NCBI RefSeq assembly: GCF_900129495.1
Contig: NZ_FQVX01000001.1
Span: 248,001 to 312,000 of the forward strand
Source: Geodermatophilus nigrescens
GTDB lineage: Bacteria; Actinomycetota; Actinomycetes; Mycobacteriales; Geodermatophilaceae
DNA: 64,000 nucleotides
Direction: 5' to 3'
Below are positions 1 to 8,457 of the stretch, piece after piece (position 1 is the first letter of the stretch; every line of letters starts with the position of its first letter). The notes beneath the pieces are model-generated. The model was given only the letters and a program-made list of their open reading frames with translations, ran no database searches and was not told the DNA's origin. A program made the translations under genes and the position numbers.

Positions 1-252
1 GACGACGGCTGCATCTGCCGCAAGCCCGCCCCGGGGATGGTGAAGGCGGCCTGCGCCGAGCTCGGCGTCGAGCCCGCGCGCACGGTGGTGATCGGCGACA
101 TCGGCGCCGACGTCGAGGCCGCCGCGGCGGCCGGCGCGTCCGGGATCATGGTCCCGACGCCGGTGACGCGGCGGCAGGAGGTCGCGGCCGCGCCCCGCCG
201 CGCCGCGACCCTGACCGCCGCGGTCGACGACGTCCTGGCCGGCGAGTGGTGA
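1..252 (+). CDS. gmhB: GmhB-type HAD phosphatase, C-terminal fragment
   Basis: The gene enters from the left edge, and only its last 83 codons are visible. The fragment opens with a C-x-C-R-K-P-x-P-G-M block, which combines the zinc-binding cysteines and motif III lysine of HAD-IIIA histidinol/heptose bisphosphate phosphatases. It is followed by a motif IV aspartate region (IGDIGADVEAA). GmhB removes the C7 phosphate of D-glycero-D-manno-heptose 1,7-bisphosphate in the cytosol. The assignment to heptose rather than histidinol rests on the following gmhA, hldE and GT9 genes. The stop overlaps the next start by 4 bases (GTGA), so it belongs to the same operon. The catalytic nucleophile domain lies outside the window. 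Confidence 0.65.
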   Translation, partial: DDGCICRKPAPGMVKAACAELGVEPARTVVIGDIGADVEAAAAAGASGIMVPTPVTRRQEVAAAPRRAATLTAAVDDVLAGEW

Positions 253-1283
253 GCGCCGGCCGCGGCACGGTCCTCGTCGCCCGGCTCGACAACGCCGGCG
301 ACGTCCTCCTGCAGGGCCCGCTGGTGCGGGCGGTCGCCGCGTCCGCCGACCGGGTGGTGTTCCTCGCCGGGCCGGCCGGGGCCGACGCCGCGGCGCTGCT
401 GCCCGGGGTCGACGAGGTGGTGAGCTGGGCCTGCCCGTGGATCCTCGGCGACCCGCCGCCGGTCGACGCCGCCGACCTCGCCGCGTTCACCGCGCGCGTG
501 CGGGCGCTCGCCCCCGACGAGGCCGTCGTCTCCACGTCCTTCCACCAGTCGCCGCTCCCGCTGGCTCTGCTGCTGCGCGCGGCCGGCGTGCCGCGGATCA
601 GCGGCACCAGCGTCGACTACCCCGGCTCGCTGCTCGACGTCCGCCACCGGGTCGGGCAGGACGACGAGGTCGACCTGCCCGAGCCCGAGCGGGCGCTGTC
701 GCTGGCCCGCGCGGCCGGGTTCGACCTGCCCGAGGGCGACGACGGCCGGCTCGCCGTCCGCCGCCCGCTGCCGCCTCCGCCGCACGAGCCCGGCTACGTC
801 GTCCTGCACCCCGGCGCCTCGGTGCCCGCCCGCACCTGGCCCGCCGAGCGCTGCGCGGAGGCGGTCGAGGCGCTCGCCGACGCCGGCCACCGGGTGCTGG
901 TCACCGGCGGGCCGGGGGAGCGGGCACTCACCGCCGCCGTCGCCGGCAGCCGCGGCACCGACCTCGGCGGCGCCACGACGCTGCCGGAGATGGCCGCCCT
1001 GCTCAACGGCGCCGCGGCCGTCGTCGTCGGCAACACCGGCCCGGCGCACCTCGCCGCCGCCGTCGGCACGCCCGTCGTCTCACTGTTCAGCCCGGTCGTG
1101 CCCGCCGCCCGCTGGGCGCCCTACGGCGTGCCCACCGTGCTGCTGGGTGACCAGGACGCCCCCTGCCGCGGCACCCGGGCCCGCGCCTGCCCGGTGCCGG
1201 GCCACCCCTGCCTCTCGTCGGTCACCGCCGCCGACGTCGTGGCCGCCGTCGAGAAGGTGCGCATCGAGAAGGGAAGCGTGTGA
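249..1283 (+). CDS. Glycosyltransferase family 9 (heptosyltransferase-like) protein
   Basis: This is a 344-residue GT-B protein resembling ADP-heptose:LPS heptosyltransferases. The N-terminus carries the [14 protein letters not shown] block typical of GT9 acceptor domains. The C-terminal half contains [24 protein letters not shown] and [20 protein letters not shown], the nucleotide-sugar binding signatures of the family. It probably transfers a heptose from an ADP-sugar to a surface glycan or other acceptor, which cannot be told from sequence. GTG 249 overlaps the upstream stop as GTGA; GTG 246, one codon earlier, is also possible. It overlaps the next gene by 4 bases, so translation is likely coupled through the cluster. 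Confidence 0.85.
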   Translation: MSAGRGTVLVARLDNAGDVLLQGPLVRAVAASADRVVFLAGPAGADAAALLPGVDEVVSWACPWILGDPPPVDAADLAAFTARVRALAPDEAVVSTSFHQSPLPLALLLRAAGVPRISGTSVDYPGSLLDVRHRVGQDDEVDLPEPERALSLARAAGFDLPEGDDGRLAVRRPLPPPPHEPGYVVLHPGASVPARTWPAERCAEAVEALADAGHRVLVTGGPGERALTAAVAGSRGTDLGGATTLPEMAALLNGAAAVVVGNTGPAHLAAAVGTPVVSLFSPVVPAARWAPYGVPTVLLGDQDAPCRGTRARACPVPGHPCLSSVTAADVVAAVEKVRIEKGSV

Positions 1284-2272
1284 AGGTCCTCGTCTGGCAC
1301 GTGCACGGCTCCTGGACGACCGCGTTCCTCGAGGGCCGGCACGAGTACCTGCTGCCCGTCGTGGACGGCCCCGACGGGAGGCGCAGTCCCGACGGGCTGG
1401 GCCGCGCCCGCACCTGGGACTGGCCGGCGTCGGCCCGCGAGGTGACCCCGGAGCAGCTGCGCGAGGAGGACGTCGACGTCGTCGTGCTCCAGCGGGTGCG
1501 CGACCTCGAGCTGGTCCGCGAGTGGCTCGGCCGCGAGCCCGGGCACGACCTGCCCGCGGTGTTCCTCGAGCACAACGCGCCGGGCCTGGAGCCCGGGGAC
1601 GGCCCGGTGCCGCACACCCGCCACCCGCTGGCCGACCGCGACGACATCCCGATCGCGCACGTCACGCACTTCAACCGGCTCTTCTACGACAACGGCCGCG
1701 CCCCGACGACGGTGATCGAGCACGGCATCGTCGACCCCGGCGAGCGCTGGACCGGCGAGCTCGCGCGGGCCGCCGTCGTCACCAACGAGCCGGTCCGCCG
1801 GGGCCGCACCGTCGGCGCGGACCTGCTGCCGGGGCTCGCCGCGGCCGCGCCGGTCGACGTCTTCGGCATGGGGCTGTCCGGGCTGCACGAGCGGCACGGC
1901 CTCGACCCCGACCGGGTCACCCTGTACGACGACCCGCCGCAGGCCGCCATGCACACCGAGCTGGCCCGCCGGCGCGTCTACGTGCACCCGGTGCGCTGGA
2001 CCTCCCTCGGGTTGTCCCTGCTCGAGGCGATGCACCTGGGCATGCCGGTGGTCGCGCTGGCCACCACCGAGGTGGTCGAGGCGGTGCCGGCCGGCGCGGG
2101 CGTCGTCTCCACCCGGCCCGAGGTCCTGTGGGACGCGGTCCGCACCTACCTGGACGACGAGGACGCCGCCCGGCTGGCCGGCAAGGCGGCCCGCGCCGCC
2201 GCGCTGGAGCGCTACGGCCTGGCCCGCTTCCTCGCCGACTGGGACCGGCTCCTCGAGGAGGTCACCCGATGA
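1280..2272 (+). CDS. GT-B fold glycosyltransferase
   Basis: This is a 330-residue protein with a GT4-like C-terminal half. The stretch [19 protein letters not shown] matches the conserved donor-binding glutamate region (E-x7-E type) of retaining GT-B enzymes. The N-terminal half is more divergent and has no signal peptide or membrane segment, so it is probably cytosolic. The GTG start overlaps the previous stop (GTGA), and its own stop overlaps the ATG of the next gene. Its position between a GT9 enzyme and another GT4 enzyme suggests that it adds a sugar to the same glycan. Donor and acceptor are unknown. Confidence 0.75.
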   Translation: MKVLVWHVHGSWTTAFLEGRHEYLLPVVDGPDGRRSPDGLGRARTWDWPASAREVTPEQLREEDVDVVVLQRVRDLELVREWLGREPGHDLPAVFLEHNAPGLEPGDGPVPHTRHPLADRDDIPIAHVTHFNRLFYDNGRAPTTVIEHGIVDPGERWTGELARAAVVTNEPVRRGRTVGADLLPGLAAAAPVDVFGMGLSGLHERHGLDPDRVTLYDDPPQAAMHTELARRRVYVHPVRWTSLGLSLLEAMHLGMPVVALATTEVVEAVPAGAGVVSTRPEVLWDAVRTYLDDEDAARLAGKAARAAALERYGLARFLADWDRLLEEVTR

Positions 2273-3513
2273 GGACGCATCGGCATCCCGGCGCGCCGCT
2301 GCGCATCGACATGGTCAGCGAGCACGCCTCGCCGCTGGCCGCGATCGGCGGGGTCGACGCCGGCGGGCAGAACGTGCACGTCGCCGCGCTGGCGGCGGGC
2401 CTGGCCGCCCGCGGCCACGAGGTCACCGTGCACACCCGCCGCGACGACCCCGGCCTGCCCGACGAGGTGACCACCGACGACGGCTACGTCGTCTCGCACC
2501 TCACCGCCGGCCCCGCCGAGGCGCTGCCCAAGGACGACCTGCTCGGGCACATGCCCGCGCTGGCCGCTGCGCTGCGGGCGCGCTGGGCGGTGCGGCCGCC
2601 CGACGTCGTCCACGCGCACTTCTGGATGAGCGGACTGGCCGCGGTCGAGGCCGCCGGGAGCCTGCTCACCCCCGTGCCGGTGCTGCAGACCTTCCACGCG
2701 CTCGGCTCGGTCAAGCGACGCCACCAGGGCGACGCCGACACCTCGCCGGCGCAGCGCGTGGAGCTGGAGCGGGGCCTGTGCGAGGCGGTCGGCCACGTGG
2801 TGGCCACCTGCAGCGACGAGGTGTTCGAGCTGCGCCGCCTGGGCCTCTCCCGCGACCGCGTCTCGGTCGTCCCCTGCGGCGTCGACACCACCGTCTTCAC
2901 CCCGCGCGGGCCGGTGGCGCCGCGCAGCGGCCGGCCGCGGTTGCTGGTGCTCGGCCGGCTGGTCGAGCGCAAGGGCCAGGAGGACGCCGTCCGCGCGCTG
3001 GCCGCGGTGCCCGACGCGGAGCTCGTCGTCGTCGGCGGCCCGCCGCCCGGCGCCGTCGACGCGGACCCGGAGGTGCGCCGGCTGCGCGAGCTCGCCGGCT
3101 CCCTCGGTGTCGCCGACCGCGTCGTCTTCGCCGGGTCGGTGGCGCGCGACGACGTCCCGGCCTGGATCCGCTCGGCCGACGTCGTCCTGGCCGTGCCCTG
3201 GTACGAGCCATTCGGCATCACCCCGCTGGAGGCGATGGCCTGCGGCCGCCCGGTCGTGGCCACGGCCGTCGGCGGGCTGCAGGACTCCGTCGCCGACGGT
3301 GTCACCGGCGACCTCGTGCCGCCGCGTGACCCGGCCCGGCTCGGCGCGGTCCTCGCCGCGCTGCTGGCCGACGACGCCCGGCGCGCCGCCTACGGCGCGG
3401 CCGGCGTCCGGCGGGCCCGCGCCCGCTACCGGTGGGCCCGCGTGGCCGCCGACACCGAGGCCGTCTACCGGTCGGTCCTCTCCACCCGGCGTCCCGTCGA
3501 GGCCGTCCGATGA
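2269..3513 (+). CDS. GT4 family glycosyltransferase (MshA/sucrose synthase-like)
   Basis: This is a 414-residue protein with both GT-B domains. The N-terminal [20 protein letters not shown] block matches the acceptor domain of the MshA/sucrose-phosphate-synthase group. Also visible are HAHFWMSG, a [12 protein letters not shown] stretch and [19 protein letters not shown], with the donor-binding glutamates. ATG 2269 overlaps the upstream stop as ATGA. A role as the true mycothiol MshA is not favoured, because the gene sits inside a heptose/glycan cluster; a surface-glycan sugar transferase is more likely. The substrate is not predictable. Confidence 0.8.
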   Translation: MRTHRHPGAPLRIDMVSEHASPLAAIGGVDAGGQNVHVAALAAGLAARGHEVTVHTRRDDPGLPDEVTTDDGYVVSHLTAGPAEALPKDDLLGHMPALAAALRARWAVRPPDVVHAHFWMSGLAAVEAAGSLLTPVPVLQTFHALGSVKRRHQGDADTSPAQRVELERGLCEAVGHVVATCSDEVFELRRLGLSRDRVSVVPCGVDTTVFTPRGPVAPRSGRPRLLVLGRLVERKGQEDAVRALAAVPDAELVVVGGPPPGAVDADPEVRRLRELAGSLGVADRVVFAGSVARDDVPAWIRSADVVLAVPWYEPFGITPLEAMACGRPVVATAVGGLQDSVADGVTGDLVPPRDPARLGAVLAALLADDARRAAYGAAGVRRARARYRWARVAADTEAVYRSVLSTRRPVEAVR

Positions 3514-3533
3514 GCGCCCCAGGAGGCGTCCCG

Positions 3534-4214
3534 ATGAGCTCCGCCCCGTTGTCCGAGGCCCCGCATTCGGCCGGCGAGGTCGTCTCGCCCGACTCGTGCA
3601 CGCACCTGACCGGCCGCGACCACGTCGCCTCGCTGACGCACGCCCTGCGCAGCCTCGACGACTCGGTCGACACCCTCGACCGCTGGGGCGCGCTGCTGGC
3701 CGACGTGCTGTGCGGCGAGTCCCGCGGGCGGCTGCTGGCGGCCGGCAACGGGGGCAGCGCCGCGCAGGCGCAGCACCTCACCGCCGAGCTCGTGGGCCGC
3801 TACCGGGCCGACCGGCCGCCGTTCTCCGCGATCTGCCTGACCGCCGAGACGTCGTCGCTCACCGCGATCGCCAACGACTACCCGGCCGACGAGCTGTTCG
3901 CCCGCCAGGTCGAGGCGCACGGCCGGGCCGGCGACGTCCTGGTGCTGCTGTCGACGTCGGGCCGCTCGCCCAACGCCGTCGCCGCCGCGCGCCGCGCCCG
4001 CGAGTGCGGCATCACGGTCCTGTCGATCACCGGCCCCGCGCCCAACCCGCTGGCCGCGGCCTCCGACGAGGCGGTGTGCATCGACTCCCCGTGGACGGCG
4101 ACCGTGCAGGAGTGCCACCTGGTGGCGCTGCACCTGCTGTGCGCCGCCTTCGACGCCGCGGTGCTGGCCGAGCCCGCCCGGGTGCCGCAGAGCCGGCTCG
4201 GGGTCGCCCGGTGA
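3534..4214 (+). CDS. gmhA: Sedoheptulose-7-phosphate isomerase (GmhA-like SIS protein)
   Basis: This 226-residue SIS-domain enzyme would convert sedoheptulose 7-phosphate to D-glycero-D-manno-heptose 7-phosphate, the first step of the ADP-heptose pathway. GNGGSAAQAQHLTAELVGRY (from residue 71) is the GmhA/DiaA sugar-phosphate loop, and LLSTSGRSPNAVAAA is the second SIS motif. The start is set by a perfect AGGAGG at 3521-3526, seven bases before ATG 3534. An in-frame ATG at 3510 overlaps the previous stop but has no such site. GTG of hldE overlaps its stop. A DiaA-like role is the alternative, but the neighbours favour GmhA. Confidence 0.85.
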   Translation: MSSAPLSEAPHSAGEVVSPDSCTHLTGRDHVASLTHALRSLDDSVDTLDRWGALLADVLCGESRGRLLAAGNGGSAAQAQHLTAELVGRYRADRPPFSAICLTAETSSLTAIANDYPADELFARQVEAHGRAGDVLVLLSTSGRSPNAVAAARRARECGITVLSITGPAPNPLAAASDEAVCIDSPWTATVQECHLVALHLLCAAFDAAVLAEPARVPQSRLGVAR

Positions 4215-5575
4215 AGCCGCTGGTGGTCGTGGGGGACGCCCTCCTCGACGTCGACCTGGTCGGCACCTCCACCCGGCTGACGCCCGACGCGCCGGTGCCG
4301 GTCGTCGAGGACGTCGAGACCCGCGAGCGCCCCGGCGGCGCCGCGCTGGCCGCCGTCATCGCCGCGCAGGCCACCGGCCGGGAGGTCGTGCTCGTCGCGC
4401 CGCTGGCCGACGACGAGGGCGCCGCGCGGCTGCGGGCGCTGCTGGCCGGCCGGGTCCGGCTGGTCGCCGTGCCCGCGACCGGCGGCACCGCGGTCAAGCA
4501 GCGCGTGCGGGTGGGCGACCACTCGGTCGTGCGCATCGACAGCGGCGCGCCGGCGGTCTCCCTCGGCGAGCTGCCGGACGAGGCCCGCGAGGCCATCCGC
4601 GGCGCGGCGGCCGTGCTGGTCGCCGACTACGGCCGCGGCACGACGTCGGACGGGGCGGTGCGGGCGGCGCTGGCCGAGGCCGGCGGGCCGGTGGTCTGGG
4701 ACCCGCACCCGCGCGGCGCCGACCCGGTGCCGAGCGTCCGGCTGGTGACGCCGAACGGCGCCGAGGCCGCCCGGGTCGCGCCGGGCGTCGAGGGCGACGG
4801 GCTGGCCGCGGTCGGCGCCCGCGCCGAGGCGCTCATCCGGCACTGGGGCGTGGGCGCGGTCGTGGTCACCCTCGGCGCGCGCGGCGCGCTGCTGTCCTAC
4901 GGCGAGGGCGCGCCGATGGTCGTGCCCGCGGTGCCCGTGACCGGCGGCGACCCGTGTGGCGCCGGCGACTCCTTCGCCGCCGCGGCCGCCCTCGCGCTGG
5001 CCGACGGCGCGGTGACCGGGGAGGCGGTGGCCGCGGCCGTCGCGTTCGCCGGGCGCTTCGTCGCCGCCGGCGGGGCCACCGCCTGGGACGCCTCCCCGGT
5101 GCGCGAGCCCAACGTGGCCGCGGAGGACGGCGTCTCGGCGCTGCTGGCGCGCGTGCGCAACGCGGGCGGCACCGTGGTGGCCACCGGCGGCTGCTTCGAC
5201 CTGCTGCACGCCGGGCACGTGGCCACGCTGCGCGCCGCCCGCGGGCTCGGCGACTGCCTCGTCGTGTGCATCAACTCCGACGACTCGGTGCGCCGGCTCA
5301 AGGGCCCCTCCCGGCCGCTGGTGACCGCCGCCGACCGCGCGCGGGTGCTCGAGGCGCTGGAGTTCGTCGACGCCGTCGTGGTCTTCGGCGAGGACACCCC
5401 CGCGCAGGTGCTCGACCGGCTGCGGCCCGACGTGTGGGCCAAGGGCGGCGACTACGCCGGCGCCGACCTGCCCGAGGCCGCGGTGCTGCGGCAGTGGGGC
5501 GGGCAGGCCGTCGTCCTGCCGTACCTGGACGGCCACTCGACCACCGCCCTGGTCGAGCGCTCCCGCGTGTGGTGA
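4211..5575 (+). CDS. hldE: Bifunctional heptose-7-phosphate kinase / heptose-1-phosphate adenylyltransferase
   Basis: This is a 454-residue fusion. Residues 1 to about 300 form a PfkB-family kinase (PGGAA near residue 42 and the catalytic GAGD at about 250-253). Residues about 320-454 form a cytidylyltransferase-like domain with the HAGH motif at 333-336 and LKGPSRPL. This domain order is that of HldE (RfaE), which phosphorylates heptose 7-phosphate at C1 and adenylylates the product to ADP-heptose. GTG 4211 overlaps the gmhA stop. With gmhA and the gmhB fragment, the pathway to ADP-D-glycero-D-manno-heptose is complete. No HldD epimerase is seen in the window. Confidence 0.9.
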   Translation: MKPLVVVGDALLDVDLVGTSTRLTPDAPVPVVEDVETRERPGGAALAAVIAAQATGREVVLVAPLADDEGAARLRALLAGRVRLVAVPATGGTAVKQRVRVGDHSVVRIDSGAPAVSLGELPDEAREAIRGAAAVLVADYGRGTTSDGAVRAALAEAGGPVVWDPHPRGADPVPSVRLVTPNGAEAARVAPGVEGDGLAAVGARAEALIRHWGVGAVVVTLGARGALLSYGEGAPMVVPAVPVTGGDPCGAGDSFAAAAALALADGAVTGEAVAAAVAFAGRFVAAGGATAWDASPVREPNVAAEDGVSALLARVRNAGGTVVATGGCFDLLHAGHVATLRAARGLGDCLVVCINSDDSVRRLKGPSRPLVTAADRARVLEALEFVDAVVVFGEDTPAQVLDRLRPDVWAKGGDYAGADLPEAAVLRQWGGQAVVLPYLDGHSTTALVERSRVW

Positions 5576-6561
5576 AGGACCCCCTCGCCCCCCACCGCTC
5601 GCAGGCTCGCGACGGGCCCCTGCGAGGGGGCCGTTCCGGCCGTGCCACTGCGGTCGTCCTGCGGCCGCTGGGGCTCGGTGACCTGCTCACCGGCGTCCCG
5701 GCGATCCGCGCGGTGCGGGCGGCCGTGCCCGGCCACCGGCTGGTGCTGGCCACGACGGCCGCGCTCGCGCCGCTGGCCGGGCTGGTCGACGCCGTCGACG
5801 AGGTGCTGCCCGCGCGCGAGCTCGAGCCGCTGGACTGGCCCGGGCCGCCGCCGGAGCTCGCCGTCGACCTGCACGGCAAGGGGCCGGCGTCGCACGTCGT
5901 CGTCGCGGGCCTGGACCCGGCGCGGCTGCTGACCTTCGCCAGCCCCGGCTACCCCGGCCCGACGTGGTACCCCGACGAGCACGAGGTCCGGCGCTGGTGC
6001 CGGCTGGTGTCCGAGGGCCTCGGGGTCGACGCGGACCCCGACGCGCTCGACCTCGCCGTCCCGCCCGTGCCCCCGGCGGTGCGCGGGGCGGCGCTCGTGC
6101 ACCCGGGCGCGGCGTTCCCCGGGCGGCGCTGGCCGCCGGACCGCTTCGCCGCCGTCGCGCGGGAGCTGGCCGCCGCCGGCCACGACGTGCGGGTCACCGG
6201 CGGGCCGGCCGAGCGCGAGCTGGCCTGCGCCGTGGCCGAGGCGGCCGGGCTGGGGGAGGACGCCGTCCTCGCCGGGCGCACGTCCACGCTGGAGCTGGCC
6301 GCCACCGTCGCCGCCGCCCGGGTGGTCGTGTGCGGCGACACCGGCGTCGCGCACCTCGCGACCGCCTACCGCCGCCCGTCGGTGGTGCTGTTCGGGCCGG
6401 TGTCGCCGGCGCTGTGGGGCCCGCCGCCGCGGCCCCACCACGTGGTGCTGTGGCACGGCGACGGCACCGGCGACCCGTGGGGCACCGAGCTGGACCCGGC
6501 CCTCGCGCGGATCACCGTCGGCGAGGTGACCGCCGCCCTGGAGCAGGTCCTCCAGCGCTGA
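5572..6561 (+). CDS. Glycosyltransferase family 9 protein, second copy
   Basis: This is a 329-residue GT9 enzyme with VVLRPLGLGDLLTGVPAIRAV near the N-terminus, VHPGAAFPGRRWP, VTGGPAERELA, and GDTGVAHLATAYRRPSVVLF in the donor domain. It is a paralogue of the 249-1283 gene and is probably another heptosyltransferase of the same pathway. The only plausible start is GTG 5572, overlapping the hldE stop (GTGA). This gives about 24 residues ahead of the conserved GT9 N-terminus, and those residues are encoded by a repeat element (5575-5637). It is the last gene of the cluster and is followed by a strong hairpin. Confidence 0.85.
   Translation: MKDPLAPHRSQARDGPLRGGRSGRATAVVLRPLGLGDLLTGVPAIRAVRAAVPGHRLVLATTAALAPLAGLVDAVDEVLPARELEPLDWPGPPPELAVDLHGKGPASHVVVAGLDPARLLTFASPGYPGPTWYPDEHEVRRWCRLVSEGLGVDADPDALDLAVPPVPPAVRGAALVHPGAAFPGRRWPPDRFAAVARELAAAGHDVRVTGGPAERELACAVAEAAGLGEDAVLAGRTSTLELAATVAAARVVVCGDTGVAHLATAYRRPSVVLFGPVSPALWGPPPRPHHVVLWHGDGTGDPWGTELDPALARITVGEVTAALEQVLQR
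5575..5637. repeat. Dispersed inverted-repeat element, copy 1
   Basis: This is a 63-base C/G-rich element beginning AAGGACCCC. It is also found, diverged, at 48739-48797. Its ends form an imperfect stem: 5577-5588 pairs with 5622-5632, leaving A5579 bulged. The second copy has the same bulged A but a different stem sequence that still pairs (CTCGC/GCGAG here, GCTGC/GCAGC there). This copy lies inside the 5' end of the second GT9 gene. Confidence 0.65.
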
Positions 6562-6573
6562 GGGCCGGGTGGA

Positions 6574-6605
6574 CCGATCGCGGGGGCCGGAGGCCCCCCG
6601 ATCGG
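6574..6605. terminator. Bidirectional hairpin between convergent genes
   Basis: A 14-bp stem (6574-6588 with 6592-6605, one bulged C at 6581) and a 3-base loop lie between the stop of the plus-strand GT9 gene and the stop of the minus-strand VWA gene. There is no clear U-tract, as is usual for GC-rich actinobacterial terminators. Confidence 0.65.
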
Positions 6606-6679
6606 GACACGGGCAGCGGCTCGTCGGTACCGGGGGACGGCACGTGGCCGCGGTGTCGGCCGGTAGGCCGACGGTGTGC

Positions 6680-8326
6680 CTAGCGCTGGCGCAGCGCGTC
6701 GAAGAGGACGTCCTGCAGGTCGGTCGGGTCGACGGCGGAGTAGGCCGCGCCCCCGGTGGCCGCGGCGATCTGCTCCAGGGCCGCGATGTCGGCGTCCGGG
6801 CCGAGCGCGACGCCGATGACCTTCACCGGCCGCGACGGGTCGGCCTCGTCCTGCAGCGTCTGCAGCAGCTGGTCCAGGCCGATGCCCGTGCTGTCCTCGT
6901 TCGTGCCGTCGGTGACGATCACGACGCTGCTCACGGCCCCGGGGTCGTACTGCTCGCGCGCGGCCCGGACGGCGCCCAGCGTCGTGTCGAACAGGCCGGT
7001 GCCGCCGCGGGAGAGCCGCTCGGGGATGGTGTCGAGCGCGGCGTCGAGCAGGTCGCGCTGGGTGCTGCCCCCGACCTCCTCCTGCAGTCCCCGGATCGGC
7101 TCGAGCTCGACCCAGTCCTGCTCGCCCTCCAGCTGGTAGGCGAAGAACCACAGGCCGATCGAGGAGGTGCCGGGGATCAGGGACAGCGCGCTGCGGGCCG
7201 CGTCGCGGGCCAGGGTGGCGCGGGTGCCGTCGCCGGCGGGCGCCTCCATCGACTGCGAGACGTCGAAGACGGTCAGCAGCCGCGACGGCGCCGCGAGCCG
7301 GGCCAGCTCGTCGAGCAGCCCCTGCACCTGCTCGGTGTCGACGTCCAGCGCCTGCGGCGCCTGCTCCTGCACGCCCGGGCCGGGCTCGGTCGGCGGGTTG
7401 CCCTCGGCGTCGCGGAAGCCGGCGTCGAGGACGGCGGTGCGCGCGGCCTCGGAGGTCAGGGTGCGGATGACGGCGTCGACGGCGGCGCGGTCCTCGTCGG
7501 AGGCGCTGCCGACCCGCAGCACCGGGTAGTCCAGCTGCGGCGAGCCCTCCGCCGGGTAGACGGCCACGAGCGCGGAGTCCTGCGTCGCGCGGTTGAGCGA
7601 GATGACCTCCTGCTCGCTCACCGGCACCAGCGGGGCCCCGGCGTCGTCGGCGGCCGCGGCGGTCAGCGCGTCGGCGGGCGTGACGGCCGGGCCGCGGCGG
7701 GCGGCGAGCACGGCCTGCACGACGGCGTTGTCGGCCTGGTCGCCGCCGCCGAGGGAGGTCTGGACGGCGGCCAGCGCGGCCACGCCCTCGGCGCTGGTGG
7801 CGAGGTCGGGGACGGCGACCGGGCGCTCGCCGCTGAGCGCGGCCCGCCAGCCCGGGGGCTGCGCGCTCCAGCCGAGCTGGTCGGCGGCGGCGCGGCTGGT
7901 GCCCAGGACGACGGGGGAGCGGGCCATCGAGCCGGAGGGGTCCAGGCCCGCGTCGTCCCCGGCGCGGACGGCCCACAGGGAGCTGTCGGGCACCCACACC
8001 TGCGGCAGGGCGCTGCCCTCCAGCGCGGTGAGGTCGCCGACGGTCTGCAGCGGCTCCTGCGCGGTCACCTCGGCCAGCGCGCACGTGCCGCCGCCGAGGT
8101 CCTGGCTCTCGTCGAGCAGGCCCTGGGCGACCACGCCCATCTCCGGCGCGACGGTGACACGGACGGTGCGGGTCTCGTCGCAGTCGGCGCCGGCGTCCGA
8201 GCCGGAGGACAGCCACCACACCAGCCCGCCGGCCACCAGGGCCAGGACGAGCAGTGCCGCGCCGATCGCGAGGGGTGCGGGACGGGTCGTGCGGCGCTGC
8301 GCGGTCGTGTCGGCGTGGCGGCCCAT
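6680..8326 (-). CDS. Membrane-anchored substrate-binding and VWA domain protein
   Basis: This is a 548-residue protein. A positively charged start and one hydrophobic segment (about residues 20-41) act as a membrane anchor or uncleaved signal. Residues about 50-320 look like a periplasmic-binding-type (extracellular solute-binding) fold. Residues about 350-548 form a von Willebrand A domain with the MIDAS motif D-V-S-Q-S at 355-359 and a later DGTNEDST stretch. VWA domains bind metal and protein partners, so the protein probably works outside the membrane. A ligand is not predictable. It stands alone between two hairpins; ATG 8326 has a weak ribosome site. Confidence 0.75.
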   Translation of the reverse strand: MGRHADTTAQRRTTRPAPLAIGAALLVLALVAGGLVWWLSSGSDAGADCDETRTVRVTVAPEMGVVAQGLLDESQDLGGGTCALAEVTAQEPLQTVGDLTALEGSALPQVWVPDSSLWAVRAGDDAGLDPSGSMARSPVVLGTSRAAADQLGWSAQPPGWRAALSGERPVAVPDLATSAEGVAALAAVQTSLGGGDQADNAVVQAVLAARRGPAVTPADALTAAAADDAGAPLVPVSEQEVISLNRATQDSALVAVYPAEGSPQLDYPVLRVGSASDEDRAAVDAVIRTLTSEAARTAVLDAGFRDAEGNPPTEPGPGVQEQAPQALDVDTEQVQGLLDELARLAAPSRLLTVFDVSQSMEAPAGDGTRATLARDAARSALSLIPGTSSIGLWFFAYQLEGEQDWVELEPIRGLQEEVGGSTQRDLLDAALDTIPERLSRGGTGLFDTTLGAVRAAREQYDPGAVSSVVIVTDGTNEDSTGIGLDQLLQTLQDEADPSRPVKVIGVALGPDADIAALEQIAAATGGAAYSAVDPTDLQDVLFDALRQR

Positions 8327-8412
8327 TGCTCACTCTCGGTCAGAGTCCGGTTCTCTGGCGTGTCCCCCGACCGCCGGAACCACTGTAGGTGCGAACTCCG
8401 CCACAGTGGAGG

Positions 8413-8439
8413 CCCGGTCGCGACGCCGTCGCGACCGGG
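8413..8439 (-). terminator. Terminator hairpin after the SDR gene
   Basis: A perfect 12-bp stem (8413-8424 with 8428-8439) has a 3-base loop and lies just past the stop of the minus-strand dehydratase gene. It separates that gene from the VWA gene. Confidence 0.65.
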
Positions 8440-8457
8440 TCCGGGCCCTCCCGCCGG

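Noticed and set aside
2269-3513. Mycothiol glycosyltransferase MshA
   Set aside because: General similarity is present, but the gene lies inside the heptose/glycan cluster and no mycothiol gene is near.
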